Source: Bryobacteraceae bacterium (lineage in GTDB: Bacteria; Acidobacteriota; Terriglobia; Bryobacterales; Bryobacteraceae). Taken from it: a DNA stretch of 64,000 nt. The stretch covers positions 792,737 to 856,736 of the forward strand of contig JANWVY010000002.1 in the NCBI GenBank assembly GCA_025056455.1, read 5' to 3'. How positions within the stretch are numbered: position 1 is the first letter of the stretch; each line of letters begins with the position of its first letter. A program made the position numbers and the translations under genes. The notes below the pieces were generated by a model. That model was not told where the DNA came from, ran no database searches, and saw only the letters and a program-made list of their open reading frames with translations. Below are positions 42,332-51,096 of this stretch, one piece after another.

Positions 42332-45300
42332 TCAGAATGAATAGGTAAGCGCCAACTGCACGACGCGCCGACCACTGGCCGTACTGGTAATGCGTCCAAA
42401 GGTCTGGGAGTTGGGATTATCGTCGCCCGCAAAGAAACTAGGCGTATTGGTAGCGTTTAAAGCCTCCATGCGCAACTCCAGCTGGTGGCGTTCCAAAAAG
42501 CGAATATTTTTGGTCGCGACAAAATCCAGGTTGATGAATCGAGGCCCGTAGAAGAAACGCCGGTTGAGGGTGCCGAGCTGGTTGACACCCGGATTGGCGA
42601 AAATTTGTCCCTGGAAGGGAGGCCGGTTATCGGCGCCAACGCCGCGACCGTCGGGACCGATCGCCGATTCGGCCACTATGAAGGGTCCGTTACCCGTCAT
42701 CCGGAATCGTACGGCGTCTCGAAGTTGCTGGCCTTCGACGAGATTCATCACCGTGTTGAGTCCCGAACGCCGCCCGCTGTTCAACGTTCCCCGACCCGAG
42801 AAAAATCCGAAGGGGGATCCGGAACGGAGGGTGAAGATACCGCCAATCGACCACCCCCCGACGAGATAGTTCGCCACAGGTCCGATTCCGCTGAGGAAGC
42901 GCTGTCCGCGGCCAAAGGGGAGATCGTAGAATCCGTTGGTCTTCCAGGAGTGGCGAAGATCAAAGGGCGTGACGGAGCGTTCGATGGAACTGTTATTGAT
43001 ATCGAGGAAAGGCTCAAAACGAGCTTGGGCATCCCCGGCGGCGTCACTGATATTCTTCGACCAGACGTAGTTGGACTGGAACTGGATTCCATTGGAATAG
43101 CGGCGGCTGAAGTCAATCTGCAAGGAATGGTAGTTGGCGTTGGAATAGTTGGTCATCAAGTTAGTGCCGAGGGCGTTGATGTTTTGGAAGAAGTTCACAT
43201 TGCCGTTGATTCGATTGACCTGGTAGAACTCAGCGAGCGATCCCACCTGACCCGTTTCAATGAACAGGCGGATGTTGGCGTTGGTCAAAAGACCGCCGTT
43301 TGGAAGCGAATCAAAAAAGGGTAACCGCTGGCTGCCAGGAACGTTGGGATTAAAGGCGGGGTTAAAGCCAAGGCCGGCAGCCGCAGAGGCTAACCCATTC
43401 GCCTGAGCCCGGCGGAAGTCCTCCAAAATGTCCTTGATGATAACTTGGTTGTAGTCGAAGGCCCGGAATTGTTTGGTGGCTTTATTTCCGATGTAGGCCA
43501 CCTGGAGGACGCCTTTCCACAGTTCGCGCTGGATGCTGAAGTTCCACTGGGTGACGTAGGGCGTAGCCAGGCCCGGATCAGGCATCGCGATGGCGTTGCC
43601 CGCAGGGTTGAGCAAATAGTTGTCGCGGTAAGTGCGGGGCACGCGATAGGCGGGCGTGGGAAGAGGTGGAAGATTCGGCAGCCGGTCCACCAGATCGACG
43701 CGGGAGGAACTCAACACAAGACCGGCGTTCGTTCCTGCGCTGTTGTCGAGGGAGCGGATAAACTCATCATTGGCGTAATGGAAACTTACGCCGGCGCGTA
43801 TGGACGTTTTCGCCATGGGCTGCCAGGTAATTCCTAAGTTGGGAGCGAAATTGTTCAGGTCTCTCTTGTACCAGGGGCGGCCCACCTTTTTGCCGGCGAA
43901 GTCAAGCGTACCCTCGGAGCTCAGCAAAGTGCGGATGGGGTTGCCGTCGATTAACTGCGGCAACAATACCAGGGCGTCAAGCTCGTCCACGGGGGTGAAG
44001 TAATCCCAGCGCAGTCCCATGGTAAGCGTTAGATTGCGCCGCAGCTTGTAGACGTCGTTGATATAAAAGGCGAGGTTATCGAGACGGAAATTACGCCGCG
44101 TGGCTGCGCCAGGAACAAAGCCAGAGGTGGTGCTAGTGACATTGAAGGTCTGGCTGACGCTGGCCAGAAAACCTGTGAAGAGGGTGGCGTAAGAGTAGGC
44201 GGCGCCGCGGTCCTGAGCCCGGATGCCCGGTATCACCGCGTCAATATTCAGGGGGTTGGCTGCGCTCAGCCCGATGGTGTAGACGGGAATGTTGCCTGCC
44301 TCGTTAAAGGACTGAACATTAATTCGCTGCCCCTGAAAACCGAATTGCAAATTGTGCTTGCCGCGAAAATAGCTGGAATTGTTTTGGTAGTTATAAGTGT
44401 CCGTGTACCGGCCCTGGGCGCGAAACGTGTTGAGCGGATTGCTGACCAGGGGGATGGCGATGATCGCGCTCGGGAACTGCTCCGAGGTGGCAAAGACAGC
44501 GGGTGCAATATTGAAACCTCCGCGCGCCTCGTTGGTGAAATTTGGCGAAGGACTCCAGCGCCAGGTGGCCGACCAAAGGCGTGTGGCGTTGTCGTTTGAG
44601 ACTTTCGGAACAATGGAGAAGTCGTTCGCGAGGTCGGGCCGGTCGACGATATCGCGGTTCCACAAATGCGTGACGCTCAAGTTATGTTTTGTGGAGAGAG
44701 CCCAATCACCCTTGATGGTAAAGTTGTCGCGAGTCCGATTGTTGCGGATCAGAAAGCTGTAGCCGCCCGTATTGAGTGTGTCGCCAATATCGTCGCGGTT
44801 AATGCGCGAGGCGTCTGGCATTTGACTGATAAGTTGTGTAAAGAAAGGATTTAAGGGCGTTGCCGCAACATTTCGGAAATTCGTTGAGAGGATGTTGCCG
44901 GCCGTATCGCGGTATTTAAATATGCCGTTCCGCGCATCGGCGCGAAAGATCGTGCGATTGGCCGTGCTCTGCTGGCGTAGGCGGAAAGCCTCGTAGTTGG
45001 TATAGAAAAACAGTTTGTTGCGCATGATGGGACCGCCGAGCGAGCCCCCCAGCTGATTCAAATTTAGGAAGGGTTGGGGCACGCCGTTCCGGTTGTTGAA
45101 CCACAGGTTGGACGCCAGCGCATTGTTGCGGTTCTGCCATAACGCCTTTCCATGAAACTCGTTCGTCCCACTGCGGGTGGTGAACGCAATTTGCGCGGCG
45201 CCGCCGCCTAGGGCTGGGTTGGCGTTGGAGGTGACGAGCGTGACTTCTTCGACCTGGTCCAAGAGCAGTAAGTTGGGCAGGAAATCATTGGTATTGGTAC

Positions 45301-45880
45301 GGATGAAATTATCCTGGATGTTCACACCGTCAATGGTGATGTTGGAAAACGACGGCCGAAGACCATTGATGGCGGTGTTCGTGCGGCCGTTGCTGCCAAT
45401 ACCCGGCTGAGTCGTTAATAAGGCCAGCGGGCTGCGGTTTGCGGTGGGAAGCTTTGTCAGCTGGGTGTTGGTGACAGTAGAAGCAATCTCCACGTTGGCG
45501 GTCTGCACGCTGGCTGTGTTCGCCACCACCTCCACGGTTTCGGCGACAGCGCTCAGTTCGAGCGTGACGGGAGGCAGTGCCGTTTCGAGGCCACCGTCTA
45601 CTTTCACGCGACGTGACACAAAGACGCGAAATCCGGGCTTTTCGATGCGGACGTCGTAGTAGCCACCCCGAATTCCCGTTAGATTAAAAATGCCGGCACT
45701 CGAAGATCTGGTTTCATAGAGAGCTTCGCCGCCACCAGCAAGGTAAAGCTGGACCACCGCGTCCGGGACCGGGGCGCCAGTTTGATCCATCACAAGTCCA
45801 CTAATTCGCCCGGTACCCTGAGCTCGCAAACTCGGGGAAAGCAGGAGAAAAAGCGCTACGAGCCAGCGGATCTGAAACAC
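42332..45880 (-). CDS. Oar-like TonB-dependent receptor with carboxypeptidase-regulatory-like domain
   Basis: The GTG at 45880 is chosen since a perfect GGAGG lies 7 bases upstream and a signal peptide follows directly (RWLVALFLLLSPSLRAQ). The 1182-residue protein has an N-terminal CarboxypepD_reg-like beta-sandwich (GRISGLVMDQTGAPVPDAVVQL), a TonB plug (LPTANRSPLALLTTQPG; ITIDGVNIQDNF) and a large outer-membrane barrel ending VVQLALTYSF. It should import a large substrate across the outer membrane. No SusD-like partner is adjacent. Such single-component receptors are highly expanded in Acidobacteria; substrate is unknown. Confidence 0.92.
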   Translation of the reverse strand: MFQIRWLVALFLLLSPSLRAQGTGRISGLVMDQTGAPVPDAVVQLYLAGGGEALYETRSSSAGIFNLTGIRGGYYDVRIEKPGFRVFVSRRVKVDGGLETALPPVTLELSAVAETVEVVANTASVQTANVEIASTVTNTQLTKLPTANRSPLALLTTQPGIGSNGRTNTAINGLRPSFSNITIDGVNIQDNFIRTNTNDFLPNLLLLDQVEEVTLVTSNANPALGGGAAQIAFTTRSGTNEFHGKALWQNRNNALASNLWFNNRNGVPQPFLNLNQLGGSLGGPIMRNKLFFYTNYEAFRLRQQSTANRTIFRADARNGIFKYRDTAGNILSTNFRNVAATPLNPFFTQLISQMPDASRINRDDIGDTLNTGGYSFLIRNNRTRDNFTIKGDWALSTKHNLSVTHLWNRDIVDRPDLANDFSIVPKVSNDNATRLWSATWRWSPSPNFTNEARGGFNIAPAVFATSEQFPSAIIAIPLVSNPLNTFRAQGRYTDTYNYQNNSSYFRGKHNLQFGFQGQRINVQSFNEAGNIPVYTIGLSAANPLNIDAVIPGIRAQDRGAAYSYATLFTGFLASVSQTFNVTSTTSGFVPGAATRRNFRLDNLAFYINDVYKLRRNLTLTMGLRWDYFTPVDELDALVLLPQLIDGNPIRTLLSSEGTLDFAGKKVGRPWYKRDLNNFAPNLGITWQPMAKTSIRAGVSFHYANDEFIRSLDNSAGTNAGLVLSSSRVDLVDRLPNLPPLPTPAYRVPRTYRDNYLLNPAGNAIAMPDPGLATPYVTQWNFSIQRELWKGVLQVAYIGNKATKQFRAFDYNQVIIKDILEDFRRAQANGLASAAAGLGFNPAFNPNVPGSQRLPFFDSLPNGGLLTNANIRLFIETGQVGSLAEFYQVNRINGNVNFFQNINALGTNLMTNYSNANYHSLQIDFSRRYSNGIQFQSNYVWSKNISDAAGDAQARFEPFLDINNSSIERSVTPFDLRHSWKTNGFYDLPFGRGQRFLSGIGPVANYLVGGWSIGGIFTLRSGSPFGFFSGRGTLNSGRRSGLNTVMNLVEGQQLRDAVRFRMTGNGPFIVAESAIGPDGRGVGADNRPPFQGQIFANPGVNQLGTLNRRFFYGPRFINLDFVATKNIRFLERHQLELRMEALNATNTPSFFAGDDNPNSQTFGRITSTASGRRVVQLALTYSF

Positions 45881-45887
45881 TGCAAAG

Positions 45888-45892
45888 CCTCC
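45888..45892 (-). promoter_or_regulatory. Ribosome binding site deciding the GTG start of the TonB receptor
   Basis: GGAGG on the minus strand lies 7 bases before GTG 45880. Without it an upstream in-frame codon at 45925 would be taken, which would put hydrophilic residues before the signal peptide. Confidence 0.75.
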
Positions 45893-46000
45893 TGAAGTGA
45901 ATTTGTAATGTTTTGAGATTAACACTTGTTACAGAGGCTGTGGAGGCGGGCTGGGAGGGAAGTCTGGCGCAGCGGACTTGCCCGTTCGATGCGGTAGCAG

Positions 46001-46009
46001 TGATACATT
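46001..46009 (+). promoter_or_regulatory. Extended -10-like (TGA-TACATT) before the double MBL gene
   Basis: TG-A-TACATT ends 7 bases before the ATG at 46017, with no ribosome binding site. Confidence 0.35.
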
Positions 46010-46016
46010 CCAAACT

Positions 46017-47990
46017 ATGTCCCGCCACAGCCGACGACACTTCTTGCAATCGGCGCCACTGAGCGCCGTCACCGCTGCCGCTGGCCCCGCCACTGCGGCT
46101 CGGAAACCAGCCCGTCAAGCACGATTTGCTCCAGCGGGCGCACCGCGCCGTTTATCGGAGAATCTCTGGCTGTTTGCCGACACTTGCAACGTGTACGTCA
46201 TTCGGCAGGGAAGTCGCTGCGTATTGATCGACTTGGGTTCCGGGAAAATCTTCGATCACCTCCGCGACCTAGAGATCTCGCAGGTGGACTGGATTTTGCA
46301 TACGCATCACCATCGCGACCAGTGTCAGGGAGATTTTTTGGCGACGGAGCGAAAGATCCCCATTGCCGTTCCAGCGCATGAAATGCATCTGTTTGCAGAC
46401 GCAGAAAACTTCTGGCGCAACCGGCGGGTGTTCCACCTCTACTATGTACGTAACGACTTCAACACAATCACCGAAAACATCCCCGTTGCTTTTGCGCTTC
46501 AAGATTACTCAACCTTCCGCTGGATGCAAACCGACTTTTTCATTCTTCCCACGCCCGGTCACACGCTAGGTTCGATCACTTTGCTGGCCTCGATTGATGG
46601 TCAGCGTGTTGCCTTCACCGGAGATCTAATCTACGCACCGGGCAAGATCCAAAATTTGTATGACACGCAGATCAATTACGGGGGCGCCGAAGGGATTGAT
46701 CTTGGGATCTACTCTCTGGCGCGGTTACGGGAGCAGAAACCCGCTCTACTTTGTCCCTCCCATGGCGAGCCGATGCCCGACCCCGATAGCAGCATCGCAC
46801 AGACGATTCAGCGCCTCACGGACTACTATCGCTTTCAAACGGGTAATGATCCGAGCGAAGAGAACAAAGCCTACGCCGTGAGTCCGCATCTGATTTGCTC
46901 CTATCAAACGACGTCTAGCTTTTACGCCATTGTGAGCAACAGCGGAAAGGCGATGTTCATTGACTACGGATCCGCTTCGGGCGTCCATTTCAGCAACTTT
47001 GAGCGGGCTACGGCGACGCGAGACCGCATCCGTTTCGTTGAACACAGCATTGAACAACTGAAACGTGATTTTGGAATTCAGTCCATCGACGTGGCCATGC
47101 CAAGCCACATGCACGATGATCACATGAACGGCTTTCCGCATTTGAAGCGCCACTACGGGACGAAGATCTGGTGTTACGAGAACATGGTGGACATCTTTGA
47201 GAACCCGCGCGGCTACAACTTGGGGTGCACGCTCGCTGAGCCTTTCCGGGTCGACCGGGCTTTTCGTCACGGAGAAAGATTTCGCTGGGAGGAGTATGAG
47301 TTTGAGATCACGCACTCGCCGGGCCACACTGAGTACCAGATGGCCTTGTTCGTAACGATTGACGGCAACCGGGTGGCATTTACTGGCGACGCGTTCTTTC
47401 CGAATCCGCGCAATGACGGAACTTTGAGACACAACCTCATCTTCCGCAATCACGTCGAAAATGACAGCCATCTGAAGTCGATTCACAACCTGATTGAACA
47501 CGAGCCGACGCTGATTGCGCCCGGGCATGGCAAGCCCTATCCGGTAGACCGGCAAATGATGCTTGCCACTGAGCAGAAGTTCCGAAAGCAGCAACAATTT
47601 TTCTTTGATCTCTTGCCAGAGGGAGAAACCGACTTTGGACTCGATCCAAGCTGGGTAAAGCTTTATCCTTATCAGCTGCTCATCCGAGCCGGCAGCGCTC
47701 AAACGCTCGAGGTGCGGGTGCAGAACTACCGTCCCGCAGCGATGAAGATGGAAGTCGCGCTGGTCGCGCCACCGGAGTGGAAAATTGAACCTGACGTTCT
47801 CATTTTCGAAGCGCCAGCGAAAAGCCACGCAAGAGCTCAATTCAAAATCCTGGTACCTCGCTCGTGGACTCCACCCTCGCCACGACTCGCCATCGCTGCG
47901 GATGTTCGTGCGGGCGGTCGTTATTTGGGTCAGATTACAGAGGCGGTGGTGGATGTGATGCCTGCCTCCTCCAAGCCGACGAACTTTTAA
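46017..47990 (+). CDS. Tat-exported protein with two metallo-beta-lactamase domains
   Basis: ATG 46017 gives 657 residues with a Tat-like start (SRHSRRHFLQSAPLSAVTA). Two complete MBL-fold domains follow in one chain. The first has the metal motif HTHHHRDQ (H95, H97, D101), PTPGHTLG and FTGDLIY, ending near CPSHGEP. The second has SHMHDDH (H364, H366, D368, H369), THSPGHTEYQ, FTGDAFF and APGHGKP. A C-terminal ~110-residue beta-sandwich (LEVRVQNYRPAAMKMEVAL) completes the protein. Both metal sites appear intact. Hydrolysis of an ester, lactone or thioester in the periplasm is likely, but the substrate is unknown. Confidence 0.88.
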   Translation: MSRHSRRHFLQSAPLSAVTAAAGPATAARKPARQARFAPAGAPRRLSENLWLFADTCNVYVIRQGSRCVLIDLGSGKIFDHLRDLEISQVDWILHTHHHRDQCQGDFLATERKIPIAVPAHEMHLFADAENFWRNRRVFHLYYVRNDFNTITENIPVAFALQDYSTFRWMQTDFFILPTPGHTLGSITLLASIDGQRVAFTGDLIYAPGKIQNLYDTQINYGGAEGIDLGIYSLARLREQKPALLCPSHGEPMPDPDSSIAQTIQRLTDYYRFQTGNDPSEENKAYAVSPHLICSYQTTSSFYAIVSNSGKAMFIDYGSASGVHFSNFERATATRDRIRFVEHSIEQLKRDFGIQSIDVAMPSHMHDDHMNGFPHLKRHYGTKIWCYENMVDIFENPRGYNLGCTLAEPFRVDRAFRHGERFRWEEYEFEITHSPGHTEYQMALFVTIDGNRVAFTGDAFFPNPRNDGTLRHNLIFRNHVENDSHLKSIHNLIEHEPTLIAPGHGKPYPVDRQMMLATEQKFRKQQQFFFDLLPEGETDFGLDPSWVKLYPYQLLIRAGSAQTLEVRVQNYRPAAMKMEVALVAPPEWKIEPDVLIFEAPAKSHARAQFKILVPRSWTPPSPRLAIAADVRAGGRYLGQITEAVVDVMPASSKPTNF

Positions 47991-48011
47991 AGTCGTTGAT
48001 CCCCTCTCGGC

Positions 48012-48031
48012 TTGCCGGGAAAAGGCGGCAA
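48012..48031. terminator. Hairpin between convergent genes
   Basis: TTGCCG (48012-48017) pairs with CGGCAA (48026-48031) around GGAAAAGG, 21 bases after the MBL gene stop and before the end of the convergent flavoenzyme gene. There is no T-run. Confidence 0.3.
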
Positions 48032-48047
48032 ACGACGACCTGGTGAA

Positions 48048-49463
48048 CTAGCGCTTGGTTGCGCGGGCCTCTTTGATGATCGGGCCGTAGACTTCTTTGT
48101 CGTAGGGCGGGCAGCCGGCTGGAAACTGGCCGAGCGGATGATGCTTTTGCCGCATGAGGTAGGTGCAGAAGGTGACGGTGCGGCACACCTGCCTTCCGTC
48201 GAGCTCGCCCTTTTCGAGCGCGTCTTTTGCAAAGTGCGGGTAAGCAAGGGCATTCCGCCCCATGGCGAAAACGGAGATGTTGCCCTCCGTCAGATTCCGG
48301 GCAGCGGCGTGAATCGCGAAAACTTGGAGCCAGCTATAGCCAGTACCCACCATCGGCAGTTGAGGAAAACTCCGCTGCAACTCGCTGGCGATGCGAAAGT
48401 GCCGGTCGACGCCGAGCAAAGGATGCTCCGGCGATTCGTAGTTGCCATCATCGGGCTTTTCAAAAGGCCGGCCGATGTGGGGGTTGAAATACGGCACACC
48501 CATCGAGACATTCAGCAGCTCAATTCCCCATTCCTGAAACCAGGCGATGGCCTGCTTGACTTCGGTGAGATCCGGCTCCAGGGGATTGTTTTCGTCGACG
48601 CCAAAGCCATGCGGGTAAGGCAGTGGATAAGGAATTGGCACGCCCAACCCGGTCGTTAGATCCCGGATGTAGGGAACGCCTTCGTAGACGCCAAGACGCA
48701 TGCATAAGATGAGCTGGTTGCCCAACGCCGCCTTGATCTTTCCCAGAACATTGCGAATGAAGCGGGTGCGGTTTTCAAGCGATCCACCATAACGGCCTGC
48801 GCGCTGTTTGGCTCCGAGAAGCTCGCTGAGCAGGTAGCCATGTGTGGCTTTGATGTCAATGGCACGATAGCCTGCGCGTAGCGCCAGTTTCGCCGCGGCT
48901 ACGTAGTCATCCTCGAGCCGCTCCAATTCGTCATCAGAAATCACGGGGTAGTCCGCGGGGACCTGGAACTTGGCGTCTACCGTAGGATTGTGATAAGCGA
49001 GAACGCGTTTGGGGACGGCATAACGGCCGGAGTGGGTGAGCTGAAGAGGCAACAGGAGATCATCCGCCGTGCCATAGACCTCGCGGTGGCTTTTCTCACA
49101 CACTTCTCGCAACCGGGCCAGTTCAGCAAGCGAGCCCTCGTGAATCCACAGTTGCCGGGTGTTGGCGCGGCCATCTTCGCGTACAGCGGTCGCTTCAAAC
49201 CAAATCAATTTGGCGCCGCCGCGCCCAAACCGCTCATAACGGCGAAATGTGAGCTCGTCAGGTTCGCCGTTGAGCTTGCCATCACAGCCCTCCATCGGAT
49301 GGATGCCGATGGAATTGCCGATCCGGAAACGGCCCACTTGAACCGGCTTGGCAAGCGCGGCTTGAATTTTCTTTGGGTCGGATTCGAAGCGAACGTGGGA
49401 GGCGCCCAGAGTTTCAGTCGCCTGTTGCAGCTCGCTGAGTTCCCGGTAGTTGAAATGTCTCAT
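48048..49463 (-). CDS. NADH:flavin oxidoreductase, old yellow enzyme family
   Basis: ATG 49463 is chosen (an AGGG lies ~8 bases upstream); it overlaps the MFS gene end by 50 bases. The 471-residue protein is an FMN-binding TIM barrel of the OYE family: VGRFRIGNSIGIHPMEG, QLTHSGRYA, the substrate/FMN segment GYRAIDIKATHGYLLSELLG, GGSLENRTRFIRNVL and VGTGYSWLQV. OYEs reduce activated C=C bonds with NAD(P)H. The C-terminus is longer than in plain OYEs and includes a Cys pair (CRTVTFCTYLM) recalling a reduced form of the iron-sulfur region of 2,4-dienoyl-CoA reductase relatives. It is likely co-transcribed with the MFS transporter. Confidence 0.88.
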   Translation of the reverse strand: MRHFNYRELSELQQATETLGASHVRFESDPKKIQAALAKPVQVGRFRIGNSIGIHPMEGCDGKLNGEPDELTFRRYERFGRGGAKLIWFEATAVREDGRANTRQLWIHEGSLAELARLREVCEKSHREVYGTADDLLLPLQLTHSGRYAVPKRVLAYHNPTVDAKFQVPADYPVISDDELERLEDDYVAAAKLALRAGYRAIDIKATHGYLLSELLGAKQRAGRYGGSLENRTRFIRNVLGKIKAALGNQLILCMRLGVYEGVPYIRDLTTGLGVPIPYPLPYPHGFGVDENNPLEPDLTEVKQAIAWFQEWGIELLNVSMGVPYFNPHIGRPFEKPDDGNYESPEHPLLGVDRHFRIASELQRSFPQLPMVGTGYSWLQVFAIHAAARNLTEGNISVFAMGRNALAYPHFAKDALEKGELDGRQVCRTVTFCTYLMRQKHHPLGQFPAGCPPYDKEVYGPIIKEARATKR

Positions 49464-50682
49464 CCTTGGATCCCTGTTTTGGTAGTAGCATGATTGCGAT
49501 CGCCCCCACAAACGCCATGGCGAATACAGCCATCAGCGCCGTGTTGTAATCTCCGAAGGCGATCCGCAATTTGGATACAATCCAAGGGCACCACGTTTGC
49601 CCGATGGTATCGGCTGGCAGAATAATGGCCATGGCCCGCCCTACCGTGTTCACTCCAAATTGTTCCGCCGCCATCAAGGGGATCAACATATAGTCGGCGC
49701 CCATGCCAAAGCCGAAGAGGATGGAAAACATCCACAAGCTCATGTCTTCGCCGGGCTTGACCAGCAGCAAGAGAGGGATGGTGGCGGCCACGAGGATGTA
49801 AGTGGCGGTCATGACCCATTTTTTTGAAAAACGGTCGGCGAGCCATCCCATAAACAGCCGGCCCGCAATCGAGGACACCAAGATGATGGTGTTCGCCATT
49901 TGCCAGGTGGCGTTCAAGGTGGCCTGGTCGGTGAAGCCTTGATCCTTGAAGGCGAGCTTCATGTGCTGGTTGATTGAGCCAATGGCGCCAATCGAACACA
50001 TGCTGCCAATCAGCAGCAACCAGAAAGGAAGACGGTTTACTAGCTCGCGAAAGGGACGTGGTGAAGCCTTCACTTCTTCGGCCGCCACGGGCGCGCCGTC
50101 TGGAAACTGGCCCAAGTCGGCAGGCTTATCCTTAAGGAGGAAGATCGCAAGAGGCCAGGCCAGAAGAACAGCGCATCCCAGGCCAAGCATCGCCGTTTGC
50201 CAGTCGTAGCGTCCAGCAAGATAACGCACAAGCAGGGAGCCCAGGGGTCCTAGCACGCCGATGCCGACATAAGTGATTCCCATGGCCATACCACGCTTGC
50301 GCCGGAACCACTGCGAGATCATGATCTGGTGGGGAATCGGACCCGAAAAGATGTAACCGATCATGTAGACGAACCACAGCAGGTAATAGACAGAAAGGCT
50401 TCCATCCATCCGGCTGAAGCCGAGGAGAGCCAAAAAGGTCATGGCGGTTCCGAACAGCACGATGCGCCTGGGACTGAAGCGGTGCACCAGCAACGGTCCC
50501 ACCCATAGCGTGAAGAGAGCAGCAAGGGGAAATCCCTTGGTCATGTCATCCCGGGCCCAGCCGAAGCTCTTCTCGTAATAGTCATAGAAGAAGGGCATGT
50601 TGTAGTAAGGCAGCCCTGTGGAGAGCCCGAAGGTGACGAAGGCAGTGGCAACGATCACCCATCCGTAGAACCGATTGTGCAT
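49414..50682 (-). CDS. MFS transporter
   Basis: The 422-residue protein shows the 12-helix MFS layout: helices begin with GWVIVATAFVTFGLSTGL, the loop 2-3 motif is LLVHRFSPRRIVLFG, and loop 8-9 has GWLADRFSKKWVMTATYIL. Its general form resembles oxalate/formate-antiporter and monocarboxylate-type families. GGAG lies 9 bases before the ATG, and a minus-strand extended -10 (TGA-TACGCT) lies ~34 bases upstream. Coupling to an OYE enzyme suggests uptake of an unsaturated carboxylate or aromatic-type compound, which is speculative. Confidence 0.9.
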   Translation of the reverse strand: MHNRFYGWVIVATAFVTFGLSTGLPYYNMPFFYDYYEKSFGWARDDMTKGFPLAALFTLWVGPLLVHRFSPRRIVLFGTAMTFLALLGFSRMDGSLSVYYLLWFVYMIGYIFSGPIPHQIMISQWFRRKRGMAMGITYVGIGVLGPLGSLLVRYLAGRYDWQTAMLGLGCAVLLAWPLAIFLLKDKPADLGQFPDGAPVAAEEVKASPRPFRELVNRLPFWLLLIGSMCSIGAIGSINQHMKLAFKDQGFTDQATLNATWQMANTIILVSSIAGRLFMGWLADRFSKKWVMTATYILVAATIPLLLLVKPGEDMSLWMFSILFGFGMGADYMLIPLMAAEQFGVNTVGRAMAIILPADTIGQTWCPWIVSKLRIAFGDYNTALMAVFAMAFVGAIAIMLLPKQGSKDETFQLPGTQRAATGD

Positions 50683-51096
50683 GGCTTACCGCTCCGGTGC
50701 GCGATAGAAACCTTTCAGCGTATCACTCTAACGGGCAGATTTGCGCTGCCTCGCTGGCGGGTGGCCGGAGAGCTCATCCGCGCCCCGGCAACCAGCCCCG
50801 TGGTTGAAACTGGTATTCGGAGCGCTGAACTCTGGCGCCTATCGCCCACCGGGGGCCCGATCAAGCGCCGGGCGGGCAGAGACAGAGCGGAGGTTGCTCA
50901 CCGGGAGGTCGGACCAGTGGCGTTTTTGTAGAGCTTTTGGAGAAGACGTCACTCGAGCAGGCACAAACACTGTTCCTAGTGAGGCCGAGGATCACCCCTG
51001 CTCAGCATGATCCGCCGGAAAAGTGAACCAGGTGTTGAATCTAGCGCCTCCCTTGGCCGGATAAGATCTTCGACTGGCGCGGTAAGCTAGTCTTTG
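50683..51096. other. 414-base divergent intergenic region with no recognised gene
   Basis: This gap lies between the divergent MFS and dusB genes. It holds a minus-strand extended -10 (TACGCT at 50717-50722) for the MFS gene and a plus-strand TAAGCT at 51083-51088 eight bases before dusB. Short open frames here have no ribosome binding site or recognisable product. I looked for tRNA, SRP RNA, tmRNA and RNase P consensus stretches and found none. Its length leaves room for an unrecognised small RNA. Confidence 0.5.
50717..50725 (-). promoter_or_regulatory. Extended -10 (TGA-TACGCT) for the MFS/OYE operon
   Basis: On the minus strand TG-A-TACGCT precedes the MFS start by about 34 bases. The leader then carries a GGAG ribosome binding site. 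Confidence 0.4.

Noticed and set aside
42485-43324. Open frame of 279 codons on the plus strand inside the TonB receptor gene
   Set aside because: It is antisense to a clear TonB-dependent receptor and shows no domain of its own; it arises from GC-rich codon structure.
46746-47840. Open frame of 364 codons on the minus strand
   Set aside because: It is antisense to the double metallo-beta-lactamase gene, whose motifs are convincing.
50820-51050. Possible structured RNA or tRNA before dusB
   Set aside because: Only short, weak hairpins are visible and no conserved RNA consensus was found.
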